Source of the DNA: Mytilus trossulus
Taxonomy: Eukaryota; Mollusca; Bivalvia; Mytilida; Mytilidae
Reading direction: 5' to 3'
DNA: 64,000 nucleotides
Assembly: GCF_036588685.1 (NCBI RefSeq)
Contig: NC_086386.1
Location: forward strand, 18,124,931 to 18,188,930
Every line of letters begins with the position of its first letter. The first letter of the stretch is position 1. Made by a program: the position numbers and the translations under genes. Of this stretch, positions 61,201 through 64,000 are shown one piece after another. The notes under the pieces are model-generated. The model searched no databases and was not told the origin of the DNA. It was given only the letters and a program-made list of their open reading frames with translations.

Positions 61201-62377
61201 AGGTGCGATATTTTACAGGGTAGAACTACTTTTAAATTGAAGTGGGTGCATTGATGGTCCTACACCTACAAATAATCCGTTGATAGATGCAGATTTACTG
61301 TGGAACTGCATATAAGCCTTAAAAGAGATGTGACTTGTTTTATCAATTGGTGGGATAAAAACCGTTTCAAGATATTGAGTTGAAATTACAACATTTGGAC
61401 TGATTTTCTGCCTTTCGCTAGCTTCAGCCTAGTTATAAATGCAACTATTAGAAACATTAACTTGCACATCAAAATGCATACAACAGCAACACGAACCATT
61501 TAAAGCAAAAAAAGAAATGAATGTACATGCTCAATTAATGACTTTAACTTACTAGACTGAGTATTCATTACATTCGATTATATCACAAACGAAAAAAAAT
61601 TAGACATTCCTGAATAACATTTTTTGACAATTTTTGCAAATGCACTCATTACCCAAAAATTACATTAATCCCACCACTATCCTGTCTAGTTGCTAGTCTA
61701 TAAATTCAAAATTTTTCAAAGGTTAAATATATATATATTGAGACACGTGTTACTTTTAAAAGGAGATATACTAAGGACAGTTTTTCCCAGTTGAACTCGA
61801 CCATTATATATATAAGGGGACCTTTAACCCCCTATCATTTAATGGGAAATATCACCAATGTGACATCCTTTATCAATGAAATAAATAAAACATAATTTAA
61901 AAGAGTTAAAACATGTGTTTATTTTCAATTTAGAATTAAATTAAGGCATTCATTATTCTTCTATTCGTATGCTAAAACAACGAAATTATGTGTTAAGACA
62001 ATCTTTTTGTTTCCTGTGTTTTAATATTCAAACGCATGTGTGCTAACGTTATCACGGAGAGTGTTTTGTTGTCAGCTATAAAAATGAAAACATAAAACAC
62101 ATACGAAAAATACAATAATTATTTAATTATGATTACTCGAAACAGGTATTAACATACTTCTACGCAAGTCTATGGACCACTTTCAACATTTATGGTAGGA
62201 AAAAAATGATATAATATAAGTGGTTGCAACATATTTCTACTCAATGAATTTCAGTTTTTACAAAGACAAGCTTGGGCTACAGAAAGCGTTTCAACACAAT
62301 CACCGAAGCAGGTCAGATCAATGTTAATGGATTGTATAAAACTATCATCCAAAGAAATGGGTCGGAATTTAAGCAAG
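58208..62377 (+). CDS. SPATA18-like: Mitochondria-eating protein (MIEAP)-like, N-terminal and middle part (continues past right edge)
   Basis: Plus-strand exons: 58208-58552 (from ATG, 115 codons), 58844-59124, 60200-60398, 60612-60683 and 62255-62377. Borders are GT/AG and the frame is open through 340 residues; the last exon or exons lie beyond 64000. Residues 1-115 are Ser/Gly/Tyr-rich, then helical. Residues 116-209 are a long coiled coil (KEELQKLKEENLALQETTES). This exon ends in phase 2 within an Arg codon (TCA-AG|G), the same place as in the two complete MIEAP-like genes. Residues 210-275 contain LSDPNRSTKLAELYNTLYDN and EWTDALETL, the middle region of the family. Exons 4 and 5 match the short linker exons of the other genes. 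The C-terminal WPAL domain is not in the window. A polypyrimidine tract and AG just before the ATG suggest a 5' non-coding exon upstream. Confidence 0.8.
60737..61432. mobile_element. ~700-bp foldback element in intron 4 of the plus-strand gene
   Basis: The left half contains GGCAGAAAATCAGTCGAAAT, TTTCAACTCAATCTTGAAAT and AATTGATAAAACAATTCACA. The right half (about 61289-61411) is their complement, giving arms of about 120 bases with some mismatches. Outer ends are AGGCAGAAGCTAG and CTAGCTTCAGCCT; the left side carries about 100 extra bases between the tip and the arm. No coding capacity. Confidence 0.75.
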
Positions 62378-62461
62378 GTATAGTAATACGAAAATACTTA
62401 TATTGACATATTAATCGAAACTAAGCATGATTTTAAACATCAACATGATCGATCTTGTTTC

Positions 62462-62580
62462 CTATTACTAGTTTCTCGCTGCATTGAAGACCTATTGGTG
62501 ACCCTTCTACTGTTGTCAGCTCTATGGTCGATTTGTTGTCTCTTTGACACATTCCCCATTTCCATTCTCAATTTCATTAC
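62462..62580 (+). repeat. GGGGCCAGCTGAAG-family repeat, 3' part
   Basis: CTCGCTGCATTGAAGACCTA, TTGGTGACCCTTCTACTGTT and TTGTTGTCTCTTTGACACAT identify the family. Its right half is duplicated in inverted orientation at 62837-62881. Confidence 0.7.
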
Positions 62581-62881
62581 AAGCACTTGTGTAAACCTTC
62601 GCTTTCTTTGGATTTTATAACACAAGTGTAGTGTGAATCTTAATTTGTATCTTGTTTGAAAAATAATTGACTTTCACTGGTCAGAGGCGGATTTAGGGGG
62701 AGGCAGGGCCCCCCCCCCTTTTTTTGAGAAAAAAAAATTGTCTGCCTATATAGGGATACAAGATACAAATTAAGATTCACACTACACTTGTGTTATAAAA
62801 TCCAAAGAAAGCGAAGGTTTACACAAATGCTTGTAATGAAATTGAGAATGGAAATGGGGAATGTGTCAAAGAGACAACAAA
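62533..62881. repeat. Nearly perfect 124-bp inverted repeat with 101-bp loop
   Basis: The left arm 62533-62656 (TTGTTGTCTCTTTGACACAT ... TTAATTTGTATCTTGT) and the right arm 62758-62881 are complementary with a single mismatch that I could find (AAGCACTTG against AAGCATTTG). The loop carries a GGCGGATTTAGG-type element end, a C-run and a T-run. The frames at 62440-62625 and 62793-62975 are mirror images of the same DNA and not genes. Confidence 0.9.
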
Positions 62882-64000
62882 AAGCCAGATAAAAAATATG
62901 ACGTTGAAGTGCGATATTAAAAAAACTTGAATTCCGAAAAGTTGTGCTAAATAGGGGTGTATCGAATAATTGCACATTTTATATCAATATTAATGTCAAC
63001 CCAAACGTGCTTTACTAATGTAAGGTGTAACCAGGCGTTTATATCTTAAACGAACGTTCCAGTAAATACTTGTATTCAAGTTGTCATCAAACAATACGGC
63101 AATACTAAAAACTACAACTATCTGTGTTATGCACAATGAACTTAAATATACACACTGACTCTTTGTCGATATAAAGTATTATACAATTTAACAGCCTGTC
63201 TTCTTAATGGAACGGTATGTCACTATAAGACAATGTTGCTGGTACACCTTGTCCTCCAAGTGGGACGGTCTTTCACTACCAGATGGTACAGCCTGCCTTG
63301 TCAATCTGATCAACTGGTACCGTTTACTTTGTACTCACTACCCAGTTACTGTAGCTTTTCTAGTACTTAATATAACCGACATACTTACTTGTTGACTTCT
63401 GCATGACGGCTCATCAATAGTCAACCGACAGCCTCGAGTGCCTTTTTTTATTTAATTATATACACCCGTGGTCGAATACATTTTCCCTTAATCGGGGTGT
63501 TCTCTAAATGTTACTCTTACGGAACATAGAGAGCACCTAACGATTACCACTAAAACCTTCGATCCGGCCACTAATTTTCCCGCCAAACGTCTAAATCTGT
63601 CGAACTCTTTCTCGAGCGTAAAACATGCATTGATACAATAAGATTCTAGACCAATATACATTACACTTTACTGCCGAGGCATTTACTAAGTGGTTGTAAA
63701 ATCTCATAAAAATACCAGGCATACAATTTTGTACGCCAGATGTGCATTTCGTCTTATTAAGACTTATCAGTTTCGCCTGAATGAAAAAAGTATAAAGAAA
63801 GAGAAGGGCCAATCAAAATTCGGATTTAAAGACCATTGAAAATATGAGACGGGTAACGTTTTGGTGAGCGATGCATCAGTATTTTTTTGTACAAAACGTT
63901 GGGCAATTTTGTTAGCTTCCTTCCATGTATGCATTTATAATTCAAACTTTCAGTCTGTTAAATTGTCATTGTTTCATGTCTTTTCAGTAATAAGCTAGAG
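62882..64000. other. Right-edge stretch, inside or beyond the plus-strand gene
   Basis: No exon that continues the gene at 58208 in phase 0 was found here. A loose repeat of about 50 bases (CCTTGTC...GGGACGGT...TCACTA) covers about 63190-63320, and a diverged mussel core-repeat fragment lies at about 63690-63790 (TACGCCAGATGTGCATTTCG). The final bases contain TCTTTTCAG, but the following bases give an immediate stop in phase 0. Confidence 0.4.

Noticed and set aside
63981-64000. A splice acceptor at the right edge as the next exon of the plus-strand MIEAP-like gene
   Set aside because: In the required phase 0 the sequence after TCTTTTCAG starts with stop codons.

Overview
The window looks like nuclear DNA from a bivalve mollusc, most likely a marine mussel (Mytilus or a close relative). 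It is AT-rich and has short coding exons bounded by GT/AG introns. It is crowded with interspersed repeats that I recognise from mussel sequence: a family with the core GACGAAACGCGCGTCTGGCG, a family ending GTTGTCTCTTTGACACATTC, GGCGGAT-ended elements and a TCACCTGG...GAGCC element. No bacterial-style operons, CRISPR arrays or intact viral genes were seen.

Five protein-coding genes can be reconstructed exon by exon; most are split over exons too short to stand out as long ORFs. Four belong, or appear to belong, to one family: proteins related to the mitochondria-eating protein (MIEAP, human SPATA18). From left to right they are a 5' gene fragment on the minus strand (exons at 7241-7408 and 1641-1844, running off the left edge), a complete seven-exon minus-strand gene (26924-32041, 446 aa), a complete eight-exon minus-strand gene (38766-43712, 399 aa), and a plus-strand gene starting at 58208 that runs off the right edge. 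The three longer ones share a phase-2 intron at the same place, inside an Arg codon at the end of a coiled-coil exon. Both complete genes end in the MIEAP C-terminal domain (W.M...DPP ... WPAL). The fifth gene (46041-50983, minus) is a four-exon HSPA12-type HSP70 of 580 aa with all three nucleotide-binding motifs; HSPA12 genes are known to be strongly expanded in bivalves.

The rest is repeat-rich. At 1-13 kb: a minute foldback element, two 397-bp near-identical direct repeats, a tandem array whose ~440-bp unit contains a tRNA-derived SINE head, and a 1.65-kb element with three ~500-bp internal tandem units inserted into one copy of a duplicated dispersed repeat. At 13-26 kb: two truncated LINE 3' ends with simple-repeat tails and two terminal-inverted-repeat MITEs. 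At 33-38 kb: direct and inverted copies of the mussel core repeat, plus a 48-bp minisatellite. At 51-58 kb: a 2.5-kb foldback element, a 330-bp TGTC microsatellite and two adjacent foldbacks just upstream of the plus-strand MIEAP-like gene. Inside that gene are another foldback and, at 62.5 kb, a nearly perfect inverted repeat.

The biologically most interesting signal is the local cluster of divergent MIEAP-like genes beside an HSPA12 chaperone. MIEAP acts in mitochondrial quality control in vertebrates, so a mussel-specific expansion could be relevant to stress responses or to the unusual mitochondrial inheritance of mussels. That last link is only an inference.
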